Shown one piece after another: positions 1 to 8,470 of a stretch of 64,000 nucleotides of DNA (within the stretch, counting starts at the first letter, position 1; every line of letters begins with the position of its first letter). The notes under the pieces were generated by a model, which saw only the letters and a list, made by a program, of their open reading frames with translations, was not told the origin of the DNA and did not search any database. The stretch spans positions 1 to 64,000 of the forward strand of contig JAQYVW010000003.1 of NCBI GenBank assembly GCA_030145325.1. Direction: 5' to 3'. This stretch comes from Desulfurivibrionaceae bacterium (lineage in GTDB: Bacteria > Desulfobacterota > Desulfobulbia > Desulfobulbales > UBA5123). The translations under genes and the position numbers were made by a program.

Positions 1-68
1 AGGCTGAGTTTAGTCATAGTATTTGCCCTGGTTGTTTGGCTGAACATTATCCTGAGATCAAAACATAA
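1..68 (+). CDS. C-terminal tail of a gene cut by the window edge
   Basis: Only the last 21 codons are present, read from base 3 to a TAA at 66-68. The tail ends in a short cysteine motif, SHSICPGCLAEHYPE. From memory, tails of the form SHGICPxCxxxxYP close many bacterial PAS or response-regulator proteins, so a signalling protein is the likeliest owner. Too little is visible to name it. No strong terminator follows; the only hairpin nearby is at 184-201. Confidence 0.4.
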   Translation, partial: AEFSHSICPGCLAEHYPEIKT

Positions 69-235
69 AAAATGTAACCTTTCTCAGCGTTTCCTTCATA
101 ACTTCTGCTGCATACTTCAAGATTTCCGTCCTTCCGCATTTTCGCCTTGTTGACTTCGCTATCGTATCCTCTGCCAGCATATTATTGACTCTGTAGTCAA
201 TTTCAGCCCCTCTTTGATTTGAGTAGGTTGAATAA
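69..235. other. Intergenic stretch with one small hairpin
   Basis: No gene is visible. A perfect 7-bp inverted repeat, ATTGACT-CTGT-AGTCAAT, lies at 184-201 without a convincing T-tract. It could be a weak terminator of the upstream gene or an operator. Confidence 0.3.
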
Positions 236-240
236 AAAAA

Positions 241-272
241 CCGAAGTCGCCGGATAATTACGGCGACTTCGG
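241..272 (-). terminator. Intrinsic terminator of the rhodanese/cytochrome operon
   Basis: A perfect 12-bp stem (241-252 with 261-272) has an 8-nt loop. On the minus strand it is followed by seven T residues (complement of A at 234-240). It sits about 63 bp beyond the stop of the last rhodanese gene and closes the minus-strand operon. Confidence 0.9.
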
Positions 273-335
273 TAGTTGTACATTGATGCTAGTCAGCTTG
301 CCGACGATTTTGCTGTCGCCAAGGCTGTTTTGCTC

Positions 336-1280
336 TTACTTCATGAATCCCCAAGCAAACTGCTCCAATTTGACCTTCTTGTTTGGAGCGGCTTCCAGAA
401 TGGATCCGTCGTAAACCTTGACATTTGTATAACCCAACAGGTCGTGGAGAACAAAATAACCCATTGCGGCTTGCAGGCCATGGTTGCTGTAGGTGATGAT
501 TTCGGCGTTCTTATTAGCCGGGATACCAACTCCAGCGGCCATCTGGCTCAGAACCTTGGTGTCCTTCATGAAAGCAGGAGACATCTCGATACCTGCATTG
601 GACATGTAGTTTGCTGGCCACGTCCGAGCGTTGGGCAGATGACCATAACGCTTGATGTGGCTTTTCTTCTCATGTCCGAAGAACTCGGTGGAGACCCGGT
701 CGTCAAGAAAGACCGTTTTTGAGCCGATTTTTTTCTGTACCTCAGCCATGGTCGCAACCTTGCTATTGTCAAGCTTGGCTGTGAAATTACCGGCATTCAC
801 GGGAGTGACTGCCTTTTTTGAAACAGCTTTGTCTGCCTGCTCCCAAGCGGCGAAACCACCATCAAGGATGGCTACGTCGTTGTGACCAAGTACTTGCAGG
901 GTCCACAGGGCACGGGCACTCCGAGCGGTATCCATGGCGGTGATTCCTTCGTCATAAACAATGATTTTGGAATTGTTGTTAACACCGTAACCACGAAGCA
1001 TTGTTACCAGAGCGTCGGTTTTAGGCATCATGAAGCCGACAAACTGGTCATTCATGGTTTGCCAAGGGCCGAAGGCTTTGACCGCCCCCGGGATATGGTT
1101 TTTTTCGTAATGGGTGAAGTCGCCAACAGCTAGAACCACCACATTGCTCTTGTTGAGGTTCTTAGCCATCCAGTCAATACTGACCAGTGACTTGCTGCCC
1201 GCCAGGGCCGACCCCGCCGTGGTGGCGAGGATCATCACAGCGGTTAATACTACCGCCAGTTTAGCCTTACAGGTGTTCAT
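336..1280 (-). CDS. Exported rhodanese-like protein with no catalytic cysteine
   Basis: Tandem rhodanese-fold protein of 314 residues, last gene of the operon. The start at 1280 is chosen because AGGAGGA lies 8 bases upstream; a longer reading to 1334 has no such site. An N-terminal signal peptide ends near ATTAGSALA, so it acts outside the cytoplasm. Rhodanese features are clear (LDDR, GHLPNA, and YDGS near the end of the second domain). The active-site position of the C-terminal domain, Cys in its upstream neighbour (VYCNSS), is Ser here (TYSNHG), and the N-terminal domain has Asp (VYDEG). The predicted mature protein contains no cysteine at all, so it cannot form the persulfide of classical thiosulfate sulfurtransferases. 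Inference: a binding or structural partner of the neighbouring rhodanese or cytochrome. Confidence 0.85.
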   Translation of the reverse strand: MNTCKAKLAVVLTAVMILATTAGSALAGSKSLVSIDWMAKNLNKSNVVVLAVGDFTHYEKNHIPGAVKAFGPWQTMNDQFVGFMMPKTDALVTMLRGYGVNNNSKIIVYDEGITAMDTARSARALWTLQVLGHNDVAILDGGFAAWEQADKAVSKKAVTPVNAGNFTAKLDNSKVATMAEVQKKIGSKTVFLDDRVSTEFFGHEKKSHIKRYGHLPNARTWPANYMSNAGIEMSPAFMKDTKVLSQMAAGVGIPANKNAEIITYSNHGLQAAMGYFVLHDLLGYTNVKVYDGSILEAAPNKKVKLEQFAWGFMK

Positions 1281-1312
1281 TATTGTTCCTCCTGAATAGT
1301 GAAGAGAGTCTT

Positions 1313-2287
1313 CTACTTGCTCACAAAGCCCCATGAGTATTTAGCCATGGGCAGGTCTTCGTCCGCTGCGTACTCAAGCATTGAGCCGTCGTAAACGCTT
1401 ACATTCTTGTACCCCAAGACATCATGAAGCACAAAGTAGCCCAATCCAGCGAACTGGGAGGAATTACAGTAAACAATGATGTTTTCACTCTTGCTCCAAG
1501 ACCAGGGCAGTCCAACACCCTTGGCCATGGCTTTCAGATCATCCTTGTCCAGCACATAGGCCGGAGCACGGTTGATACCGCCATGGGTCATAAAGTCGGC
1601 GGGCCAGGCAAGTGATCCGGGGATATGGCCGAATCGCTCAACATCACCACGCTTCTTGAAACCAAAATGCTGGTCAGTGTTCCGCACGTCCAAGAGGATC
1701 GCGGTTTTGTTCTTGCTGCTGTTGGTGACGTCCTTGAGGCTTGCCACTTTGCTGTTATCCGGTTTGGCGACAAAATCACCAGGTGCTGGATTGGCAGGTT
1801 TTTCACCGGTTTTGGCGCTGACGAGCACTCGACCCTCAAAGGTCCATTTGGTGAAGCCACCGTTCAGGTATGAAACGTTCTTGTGACCCATGGCTTCCAT
1901 GATCCAAACAGCAGAAGTGCCCTTGGTGGCGTCACTGGTCGTGTTGCCGTGATCGTAGATGACCACATGTGAAGAAGCGTTGACTCCTAATTTTTGCAGG
2001 AGTGTAGTCATCGCTGCCGGTGAAGGCATCAGGTGACAATCGCGATCCTCGTTCATCGGTTCCCATTGTCCGTAGGGAAGGCTGACGGCACCGGGAAGGT
2101 GGCCGACGCTATAGTTAACAGCAGTTCTGACGTCAATGAGCACAAGCCCCTTGGCGTTCAGGTTTTTGGCCATCCAGTCGGTGGTGACCAGTGGAGCGGC
2201 GTTGGCCGCGGATGGCGTTGAGACGGCAAAGCCGATCAGCGCCGCCAACAGTATATACATTATAAAACCTAACGGTCTCCTGTTCAT
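1313..2287 (-). CDS. Exported rhodanese (thiosulfate/3-mercaptopyruvate sulfurtransferase family)
   Basis: Double-domain sulfurtransferase of 324 residues. Start 2287 is preceded by AAGGAGT at 7-base spacing; upstream in-frame starts lack this. A signal peptide (about residues 1-30, ending STPSAANA) sends it to the periplasm. The N-terminal domain has LIDVR and GHLPGA but no active-site Cys (VIYDHG). The C-terminal domain has LLDVR, GHIPGS and a Cys at the catalytic loop (IVYCNSSQFAG), so this copy is probably active in moving sulfane sulfur. It lies 57 bp after the multihaem cytochrome gene and 32 bp before the cysteine-less paralogue, all on one strand. The arrangement suggests periplasmic sulfur chemistry coupled to electron transfer; the substrate is unknown. 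Confidence 0.87.
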   Translation of the reverse strand: MNRRPLGFIMYILLAALIGFAVSTPSAANAAPLVTTDWMAKNLNAKGLVLIDVRTAVNYSVGHLPGAVSLPYGQWEPMNEDRDCHLMPSPAAMTTLLQKLGVNASSHVVIYDHGNTTSDATKGTSAVWIMEAMGHKNVSYLNGGFTKWTFEGRVLVSAKTGEKPANPAPGDFVAKPDNSKVASLKDVTNSSKNKTAILLDVRNTDQHFGFKKRGDVERFGHIPGSLAWPADFMTHGGINRAPAYVLDKDDLKAMAKGVGLPWSWSKSENIIVYCNSSQFAGLGYFVLHDVLGYKNVSVYDGSMLEYAADEDLPMAKYSWGFVSK

Positions 2288-2344
2288 GGAAGTACTCCTT
2301 TTAGTCCTCATTGTCTCAATTTCCATTGTCATCCCCAAAGTCTA

Positions 2345-3706
2345 TTACTTTTTAACCGGGGCAGGAATCTTATTGAAGATAATCTTCTGGTTGGCCTTGG
2401 GATCTTCTGGCACCAGATCGGTTTTCGTCAGGAAGAGTTCCTTTTGTCCGTGACATGCGTTACAGGATTGGTTCTGCTTGGTCTTACGCTGGATGCTGTG
2501 AACCGAAGCGGAGTTCCAGGTAGGCAACGCGTCATAGTTGGCAATGAGGTCTTTTGGACCAGGGCTTCCGGTCAATACGGCCTGGAAGTAGGTCAACGAG
2601 GCCAGGGAGTCTTTCTTCGCCGGAGTGTGGCGAACCAGATTGTACTTGTATGGGTTGTTGGGGGTGATATCGATGTTCTTGCCGATCTTGAAGGTAACAA
2701 GCGGATCGGACGGGAAGATCACCTTAATCTTGCCAGCTTCCTTGATATCAAGGGAGACGTGACAGTTGGCACAGTTAAAGTACTCGTTAGCATGGCAAAC
2801 CGCGCAGGCCAAGGTGCCATCTGGATGGGCATTATGCATGGCGATTCTGGATTTGCCGGATTTGGCAGCATCGGGATGACAACTTTCGCAACGAGCGGTT
2901 TCGGTGTCATAATAACGTTTGCTGTCGGCTGGTTTGGTACCGTGAAGCTGATTAGCGGTATGGCAATCAGCACAGACCATCTGTAGCTTCTCGTAATGAA
3001 CATCGGCAGTGGCGCCGAGCAGACCCCGATATTCGCCGCCGAAACGGGAACCATGGCAAGCATAACAGGTCTTCTCCATGGGTGGAGTCTTCAGAAAGCG
3101 ATGCCGGTCTAGCAGGCCACCTTTGGCTACTTCCGGCCAGGCGACATGACAGCTGCCGCAAGAGGCATGGCAGTCGTTACAGTCAAGTTTCCAGGCTGCA
3201 GGCAACAGGGTGTCACCCATTTTGTGTGGTTGGGTGATGGTGCCGACGATATCAAGGATGCCAGTCAGTTTGTAATGCATGGCATTCTTGTAAGAGGCGG
3301 CTGTATCTTCATGACATTCAGCGCAGACGCCGCCGCCACCCTCATCCGAGGGATCTTTGGTCATGTCTTTATGTGCTTCGTCCTTATCGCCGACGTTATG
3401 TCCTTTGTGGCAATTTACACAACCGATCTGGCCGTGCTCGGATTCAACGAAGTCTTTTGCTACACCGTACGTATCCCGGCCCCTCACCTGAGGGGCAGAA
3501 ACGCCTCAACCGGCGATCCCGGCCGAACTACTGGCGGCTGCGGCGCCGAAGGCGTCCATTTGGTCAAGGTCGGTGTGACACTTGATACACTCACTGCTGG
3601 ATGCTGCTTCTGCCTGGGCGGAAACCGTTCCGGCGATGCCGAACGTACACGCCAACCCAAGCAAAGCTGCACTGGTCAGAGTGAGTTTCTTTTTGCCAAT
3701 CATCAT
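2345..3706 (-). CDS. Multihaem c-type cytochrome, probable selenoprotein (in-frame UGA)
   Basis: Read through the TGA at 3506-3508, this frame gives 453 residues: a signal peptide (about 1-30, ending GTVSA), one CXXCH at 40-44, residue 67 encoded by TGA, then ten more CXXCH motifs, 11 haem sites in all. The start at 3706 follows AAGGAGG at 7-base spacing. Without readthrough, the downstream part would begin at a GTG (3487) with no ribosome site and no signal peptide, which a haem c protein needs. Both halves are in the same frame, so no indel has to be assumed. A SECIS-like hairpin lies 10-27 nt after the TGA. Known: bacterial selenocysteine insertion uses a hairpin just 3' of UGA. Inferred: an exported selenocysteine multihaem cytochrome working with the rhodaneses downstream. 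The alternative is a nonsense mutation. Confidence 0.8.
3479..3496 (-). promoter_or_regulatory. SECIS-like hairpin after the in-frame UGA
   Basis: On the minus strand the 7-bp perfect stem GCCCCTC/GAGGGGC closes a four-base AGGT loop. The GGU of the loop is at nucleotides 18-20 after the UGA. From memory, the E. coli fdhF SECIS has its GGU loop at almost the same distance (about 19-21). Stem, loop sequence and distance all fit a bacterial SECIS. Confidence 0.7.
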
Positions 3707-4308
3707 CTCTGTTCCTCCTTAAAGGTTTTGAGAAATTTGAAATCCAGTATCGTCTCCGTCGGTGCTGGATTCCTGCCATGTTACGTTAGTACTTCTGTTC
3801 ATCACCCGACCCCGTTTTGTGGACGCGGTAGGGGTTTGAGTGGTTGTTAGGTCAATCTGGCCAAGAAGATTCGGTGCACCTCCTTGTTTCAGGTTGAAAC
3901 AAAAAAAGAGAGAATTTATCGTCAATGTTATCAAGCATTTAATGTATCGTCGAAATAGATAACTAGTTTTTAAAAGAGCTTTTAGTTTCTACCACCAATG
4001 GGTGAAGGGCGCCTGTGGCAAATTGTCGCAGCTGGTGATTTTTTATAAAGTTCGGGGGGACATGATGCAGTACTTGGGTTGTTTTTTTGACTGTAGGGAT
4101 GGGGATATTTTTTAACAGAGGAATGGGGTAATAATTCACAGAGATTGTATTCTTGTTGAAAATTGCTCCCCTATATAATGATAAGGGTATCAATGGCGCA
4201 AGACTTCATGATTTCCCTAAGTACATTGAAATTTCAACGAGAGCCTATTACCCGTTAGGTGTTGCAGCCGGATCGTAGGGGGAATGTAAAATATGTCATG
4301 GGAGTGGG
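3707..4308. other. 600-bp intergenic region upstream of the cytochrome operon
   Basis: No credible gene. The stretch is AT-richer than its flanks and must contain the promoter of the minus-strand operon. A GGAGGTG sequence read on the minus strand near 3880 is not followed by a convincing frame. I could not fix a sigma-70 or sigma-54 site. Confidence 0.4.
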
Positions 4309-4983
4309 TCAGGCGTGATAGAAACGGCCACTGGGTAATTCCACGGCGGTGAGTAAATTACCGTAAACGGCGCCGGTGTCGATGCCGATTCTGGTGGGGG
4401 TAACCAGAGGGGTCGCGAAAGGGGTATGACCGAAAATTACCAATTTGCCAAAATCATGTTCTTCACTGAGAAAAATATCCCTAACCCAGCAAAAGGTGTC
4501 CTGATCCTGTTCGGACAAGAGGCGGTGGGGTTGCAGGCCGGCATGGACGAAGATATAGTGCTCTGTTTGCCAGATGGGCAAAAGATTATCGAGAAAATCG
4601 CGATGGGGGGCAGGCAAAAAGGAAAGGCTACGCAGGTCGGCAACGTTTTCACGGCCGTAACTGCTCATGGTCTCTTCTGCCCCGTTGCGGCGCATTACCT
4701 CCAGCAGATTGCGGTCACCATGACGATGGTACTCAAAGAGCATCAATTCATGATTGCCCATTAGGGTTATAGTCTGCGGGTTTTTCTGCTGGAGTTGGCA
4801 AAGATATTCCACTACTTGTCGTGACTGGCTACCCCGGCCAATATAATCACCGAGAAAAACCAAGGTGTCGCGTTCCGGTTCATATGGTAGGCGATCAAGC
4901 AGGGTGATGAGTTTGTCGAAACATCCGTGGATATCGCCGATGGCGAAGATTCGGTTTTCGGGGTGGGGGGCAGTGAGCGACAT
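4309..4983 (-). CDS. PPP-family metallophosphatase (serine/threonine phosphatase or ApaH-like)
   Basis: Soluble 224-residue calcineurin-like phosphoesterase. The metal-binding signature of the PPP family is complete and in order: GDIHG (about 17-21), GDYIGRG (about 45-51), GNHE (about 76-79), HAG (about 147-149) and FGHTP (about 184-188). The family hydrolyses phosphoserine/threonine or dinucleoside polyphosphates with two metal ions; the sequence alone does not say which. It stands alone on the minus strand, divergent from nothing and 82 bp downstream of the siroheme gene's stop at 5066 in opposite map order, so it may be the first gene after an internal promoter. The Shine-Dalgarno is weak (GGAAATAAAC). 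Confidence 0.85.
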   Translation of the reverse strand: MSLTAPHPENRIFAIGDIHGCFDKLITLLDRLPYEPERDTLVFLGDYIGRGSQSRQVVEYLCQLQQKNPQTITLMGNHELMLFEYHRHGDRNLLEVMRRNGAEETMSSYGRENVADLRSLSFLPAPHRDFLDNLLPIWQTEHYIFVHAGLQPHRLLSEQDQDTFCWVRDIFLSEEHDFGKLVIFGHTPFATPLVTPTRIGIDTGAVYGNLLTAVELPSGRFYHA

Positions 4984-5065
4984 GTTTATTTCCGGGTGAA
5001 AATATTTTGAGACGGAAGGATGCCCTTCAGATTACGTCACTTGCCGGAAAAGCTCAAGAAATTGT

Positions 5066-5851
5066 CTACTTGGTGCTTAAGTTATCGTAGCCCACTCGGT
5101 TCAGGATATCGCCGAACCGTTCCTTACCTTGAAATTGGGCCATGAAGAGTTTGAGGCATTCTTTTATCACCGTTAAGGCCTGCTTTGCTGAAAAAATGCC
5201 GGGTAGTTGCAGGCCAAGTTGCGGGTGGCGACCGAGTTTGCCGCCCAGAAGAATCCGGTAGCCATGTTTACCTGCCACCAAGGTGTTGGTGGGGCAATCG
5301 CGGTGACAGTGACCGCAGTAGAGGCATTTGTTGAAATCAATAACCGGCCCACGGGCAGTGAGGGTGACTGCTTCCTCGCGGCAGCTATCGACGCAACTGT
5401 TGCACTGACTGCATGGCTCGTCAGTTATGGAGGGCGGGCTTGCACCCAGAAGGCCGACGTCAACAATCTGTGGTCGTGAGCATCCATTGGGACAGTCGGA
5501 GATTGAGATGCGGAACTCATGGTGCATCTTTAGTGGCCCCTTGACCTTTGTTTGCAGAAATCTTTTGAGATCAAGGGCGTTGAGGTGTTCTTCGATGCGA
5601 GCAGCAAGACCGTCGTCGTCACCGATGCGGTTGGGACAGCCGGAAGGGCCGAAACAGTTGTCCACCTGGTACCCCTTGACCTCGGCTTCCATGTTGCCTA
5701 AGTAGCGGGCTTGGGCGCTGTGTAGATGGGCGATCGATACCTTGTTGCTGCCGCTTTTACGTGCTTCCGCCTCTACTTTTTTTCGTACTCGTGAGCGAAC
5801 AAAAAAAGGCACCTTGCCAATGGCCGCGCTTGCGTCTTCACTCCATTCCAT
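5066..5851 (-). CDS. Siroheme/4Fe-4S sulfite-reductase-like protein with ferredoxin domain
   Basis: Cytoplasmic 261-residue redox protein. The start at 5851 is chosen for GGAGG eight bases upstream; a longer frame to 5932 lacks one. The N-terminus (about 1-45, MEWSEDA...VPFFVRSRVRKKVE) resembles the small PCP_red domain. Then come the two paired cysteine motifs that hold the coupled siroheme-4Fe-4S centre, CFGPSGC and CPNGC. The C-terminal third is a 2[4Fe-4S] ferredoxin (CSQCNSCVDSC and CLYCGHCHRDCP). Such compact proteins are related to dissimilatory and assimilatory sulfite/nitrite reductases; their substrate is generally unproven. It is the third minus-strand gene after the sugar-phosphate pair, about 95 bp from the glycosyltransferase stop, so co-transcription is possible but not certain. 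Confidence 0.85.
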   Translation of the reverse strand: MEWSEDASAAIGKVPFFVRSRVRKKVEAEARKSGSNKVSIAHLHSAQARYLGNMEAEVKGYQVDNCFGPSGCPNRIGDDDGLAARIEEHLNALDLKRFLQTKVKGPLKMHHEFRISISDCPNGCSRPQIVDVGLLGASPPSITDEPCSQCNSCVDSCREEAVTLTARGPVIDFNKCLYCGHCHRDCPTNTLVAGKHGYRILLGGKLGRHPQLGLQLPGIFSAKQALTVIKECLKLFMAQFQGKERFGDILNRVGYDNLSTK

Positions 5852-5946
5852 GCCCAAAACCTCCATTGTTAAGCAAAAGTTTCCAAGATGAAGATAGCAA
5901 AGCGGTTCTCGGCGCGCCTTGACCCAGGTCAAGGAAGAGGAAATCC

Positions 5947-7317
5947 TCAGCCCGGCGAGGGGGTGGTGCGAAGCACATCTTTAAAGAGGTGCAGTTCTCG
6001 TTTGGCGGTGGATTCCCAGGTGTAAAGTTCCTTGGTTCTGGGGATCCCGTTTGCAGAAAATTCCTCCCAGATCGGGCGGTTGGCGATGATCTTTTTGCAG
6101 CTGTCGGCTATGGACTTGGTGTCTCGGGGTTCAACCAATAGCCCACAATGACAGTTTTTTAGAATCTCCACTGGGCCGCCGTTATTGGTCGCCACCACCG
6201 GCACCCCGGTTGCCGCCGCCTCGATAACCGTGATGCCGAAGGGCTCATGGAAGGCAGGGTTGACAAATACGCCTTGGTTTTCGTAAACGATTCGGTATAT
6301 TTCGCCGCCCTCGGTTTTATATTCAAGATGTTTGACAATACAAACCTTGTTCTCAAGAGCATGGTTCTTGATGATCTCCTCCATCTCGTCCATGAGGATT
6401 TGTTCGTTATCGCCCATCTTGCCGAGACTGCCGGTGACCAGCACCAGGTTGGCCATTTGCTGGAGTTCTTGGTCAAAGGCAAAGGCCTTGACCAGGCCGA
6501 TTAGGTTTTTGCGATAATCCAAGCGGCTAATGGTGAAGACCATTGGTTTTTGCGGCTCATCTAATTCTTCGTTAAAGAGATTAAGCAATCGCTGCCGGGC
6601 TGTTTCATCCCATTCGGTGCGACCAGTGATGCCGGGAGGATAAAATTTATTGAGATTAACGCCGGGGGTAATGACATTAAAGCGGCTGTCGTTGACATCG
6701 ACATCGTACATATTGTACTGCTCCAGCCGTTCTTCATCGGTGCTCACCACAATGGCGGCAGCGTTGTTGATCCCCTCCTGTTCGGCCATAAATCGTTCGC
6801 TGAAGTGGTACACCTTATCCATCTTGGGGAAATCGCCGTTCTTGATCCCCAGTCTGCTCATCTTTGGTTTGCCCAGGGAGTGGCCGGTATGAACTTGAGG
6901 AATAGACAACTCTTTGGAAAGCCGAGCGCAGACCAGGCCGGAATCGGCATAGTTGCTGTGCAGGATGTCCGGTTTTCGATCTGTTTGGTCAATGTACTTC
7001 TTGCAGTTATCGGTGAACTCGTCTAGGTGGGGCCAGAGATCCACCTTCATGATGTAGCCAGCTGGGCCACATTCAATGCGCACGATGTCAACTCCATCCG
7101 CTACCGGTTCGATTAGGTCGGAATAGCCTGGGTAATCAGCATCAACGATGCGCCGGACGATGATGTCAACTTTGTCCACCTCCGGCAACTTGGCTAGTTC
7201 TATGGCCAGATAGCGGACATAGAGGATCTGGCCGCCGGTATCCTCGTCGCGGCCCAGTTCAAGGTTGTCGGCCCGAAACAAGCCGTGCATGCTGTGCATC
7301 TGAATGTATAAACCCAA
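5947..7317 (-). CDS. Sucrose-phosphate-synthase-type glycosyltransferase (GT4)
   Basis: The 456-residue protein opens with the hallmark of sucrose-phosphate synthases, HSMHGLFR followed by ELGRDEDTGGQ, and carries a GT4 C-terminal donor site with HEPFGITVIEAAATG. It probably joins a nucleotide-sugar to a hexose 6-phosphate, giving sucrose 6-phosphate or, as in the mannosylfructose-phosphate synthases of similar length, a related disaccharide phosphate. The start codon is TTG at 7317, supported by GGGAGG nine bases upstream. Five bases separate it from the preceding phosphatase gene, an obvious two-step module for a compatible solute. Regulation is not visible. The exact sugar product cannot be decided from sequence alone. 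Confidence 0.85.
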   Translation of the reverse strand: MGLYIQMHSMHGLFRADNLELGRDEDTGGQILYVRYLAIELAKLPEVDKVDIIVRRIVDADYPGYSDLIEPVADGVDIVRIECGPAGYIMKVDLWPHLDEFTDNCKKYIDQTDRKPDILHSNYADSGLVCARLSKELSIPQVHTGHSLGKPKMSRLGIKNGDFPKMDKVYHFSERFMAEQEGINNAAAIVVSTDEERLEQYNMYDVDVNDSRFNVITPGVNLNKFYPPGITGRTEWDETARQRLLNLFNEELDEPQKPMVFTISRLDYRKNLIGLVKAFAFDQELQQMANLVLVTGSLGKMGDNEQILMDEMEEIIKNHALENKVCIVKHLEYKTEGGEIYRIVYENQGVFVNPAFHEPFGITVIEAAATGVPVVATNNGGPVEILKNCHCGLLVEPRDTKSIADSCKKIIANRPIWEEFSANGIPRTKELYTWESTAKRELHLFKDVLRTTPSPG

Positions 7318-7322
7318 AGCGA

Positions 7323-8138
7323 TTAACCTCCCGTGAATAGATTAAAGTGCTCGCACCCCTCCATAACCCCTTGTACAAAGCGTTTCGAGGCAAAAAATAT
7401 GTGTTCCTCTATTTTCTTGTCGCGGGCCTGCTGCCGAACCTCATCCTTAACCGACTCCGCTGTGTTGCTAACGATGATGGCGTTAAAGCCGCTGACAAAG
7501 GCGAGCAGGTCGTTACCGGAGTCACCGGCGTAAACGACCATTTCCTTTGCCAGGGTCAACTTCCGGTAGAGGTAGTGGAGGGCGTAGTCTTTGGCGGCAA
7601 TGCGGGGCAGGACATCGATCAGGCCGAGATCCTGGTGCGAATCGACACTGTAAATGACGTTGGCGATTATCTGCTGGTGGGCAAGCCGGGCGTGGATAGC
7701 GGCCAGGGTTGCTTCTGTATCATGGTGGCGGTGAAGGTAGTAGCTCTGCTTGAATTCCTTTTGCTTTGCCGTTTCCTGGGGTTCCAAATTGGGTAAACCA
7801 GCCAGGATTACGGCGATATCAGCGCCGGTGTGGTCATGCCAGGATTTTTGTAATTCGGCGCGATACTCATCATCACGTTGCCAAAGGCCTTGATCATCAC
7901 GGAAGTAGATGGTGGTGCCCACATCGCAGACAAAGATGTCGGGGAGGGGAAGGTCGTGCTGGTGTACCCCGGCAACTCCCAATTCAAGATGGCGACCGGT
8001 GACGTAGGCCAGAGCCACCTGCGGGTTCTCAGCCATTAGCTGTCCGAATTGGGCGATTTCGGCATTTCGCTCTGCTCCCGTTGTCAGGGGAATGACGGTG
8101 CCATCCATGTCACTGGCGAGAAGCGCAGTTTTTTGCAT
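7323..8138 (-). CDS. HAD phosphatase, sucrose-phosphatase-like
   Basis: This 271-residue HAD-superfamily protein has the nucleophile motif SDMDGTVIPL (residues 8-17), a Lys-containing middle part and the terminal acidic motif GDSGNDLLAF, the variant typical of sucrose-6-phosphate and mannosylfructose-phosphate phosphatases. It would dephosphorylate the product of the adjacent glycosyltransferase and make synthesis irreversible. The start at 8138 places the DxD motif at the usual distance from the N-terminus; the frame runs on to 8267 but without any HAD homology. The Shine-Dalgarno is poor (CGGGGT), so the start is less certain than the function. Confidence 0.83.
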   Translation of the reverse strand: MQKTALLASDMDGTVIPLTTGAERNAEIAQFGQLMAENPQVALAYVTGRHLELGVAGVHQHDLPLPDIFVCDVGTTIYFRDDQGLWQRDDEYRAELQKSWHDHTGADIAVILAGLPNLEPQETAKQKEFKQSYYLHRHHDTEATLAAIHARLAHQQIIANVIYSVDSHQDLGLIDVLPRIAAKDYALHYLYRKLTLAKEMVVYAGDSGNDLLAFVSGFNAIIVSNTAESVKDEVRQQARDKKIEEHIFFASKRFVQGVMEGCEHFNLFTGG

Positions 8139-8424
8139 ATGATTACCCCGAACCAATCTATTGATACTGCTGATTACCACCGAATATCCACTTCTTCCCC
8201 GTAAATAATAACAGAAGTGAGGGAAATTTTCATCCGCGCGGATGATTTGATTGGTGAGGTTGTTCATCCCTAGGGGGTGGGGAGGCTTGAATGTTAATCG
8301 GTATTTCTGGGGGCAGGTGGGCTGAACGAAGTTTGTTGGTTGGTGCCGTGGTTATTGGGAGCCCTTCCGCGGAGGCTAATGGATAACAACCAGTCACCCG
8401 GGAAACCTGGTCTGGAGAAGATTA

Positions 8425-8449
8425 GGCAGGCCTTAGGTGAAGGCCTGCC
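8425..8449 (-). terminator. Hairpin downstream of mltB
   Basis: A perfect 10-bp stem (8425-8434 with 8440-8449) has a five-base loop and lies about 20 bp past the mltB stop. The minus-strand tail after it is TAATCTT rather than a clean T-run, so termination strength is uncertain. Confidence 0.55.
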
Positions 8450-8470
8450 TTGCGGATTATTTAAAAATGC

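Noticed and set aside
3487-3510. Frameshift or sequencing indel as explanation of the split cytochrome gene
   Set aside because: Both halves are in the same frame; only a TGA separates them, so an indel is not needed.
3146-3850. A 234-codon frame on the plus strand opposite the cytochrome gene
   Set aside because: Its opposite strand encodes the signal peptide and haem motifs; the plus reading has no motif.
3963-4193. A 76-codon minus-strand frame in the gap upstream of the cytochrome
   Set aside because: No ribosome site and no motif; composition looks non-coding.
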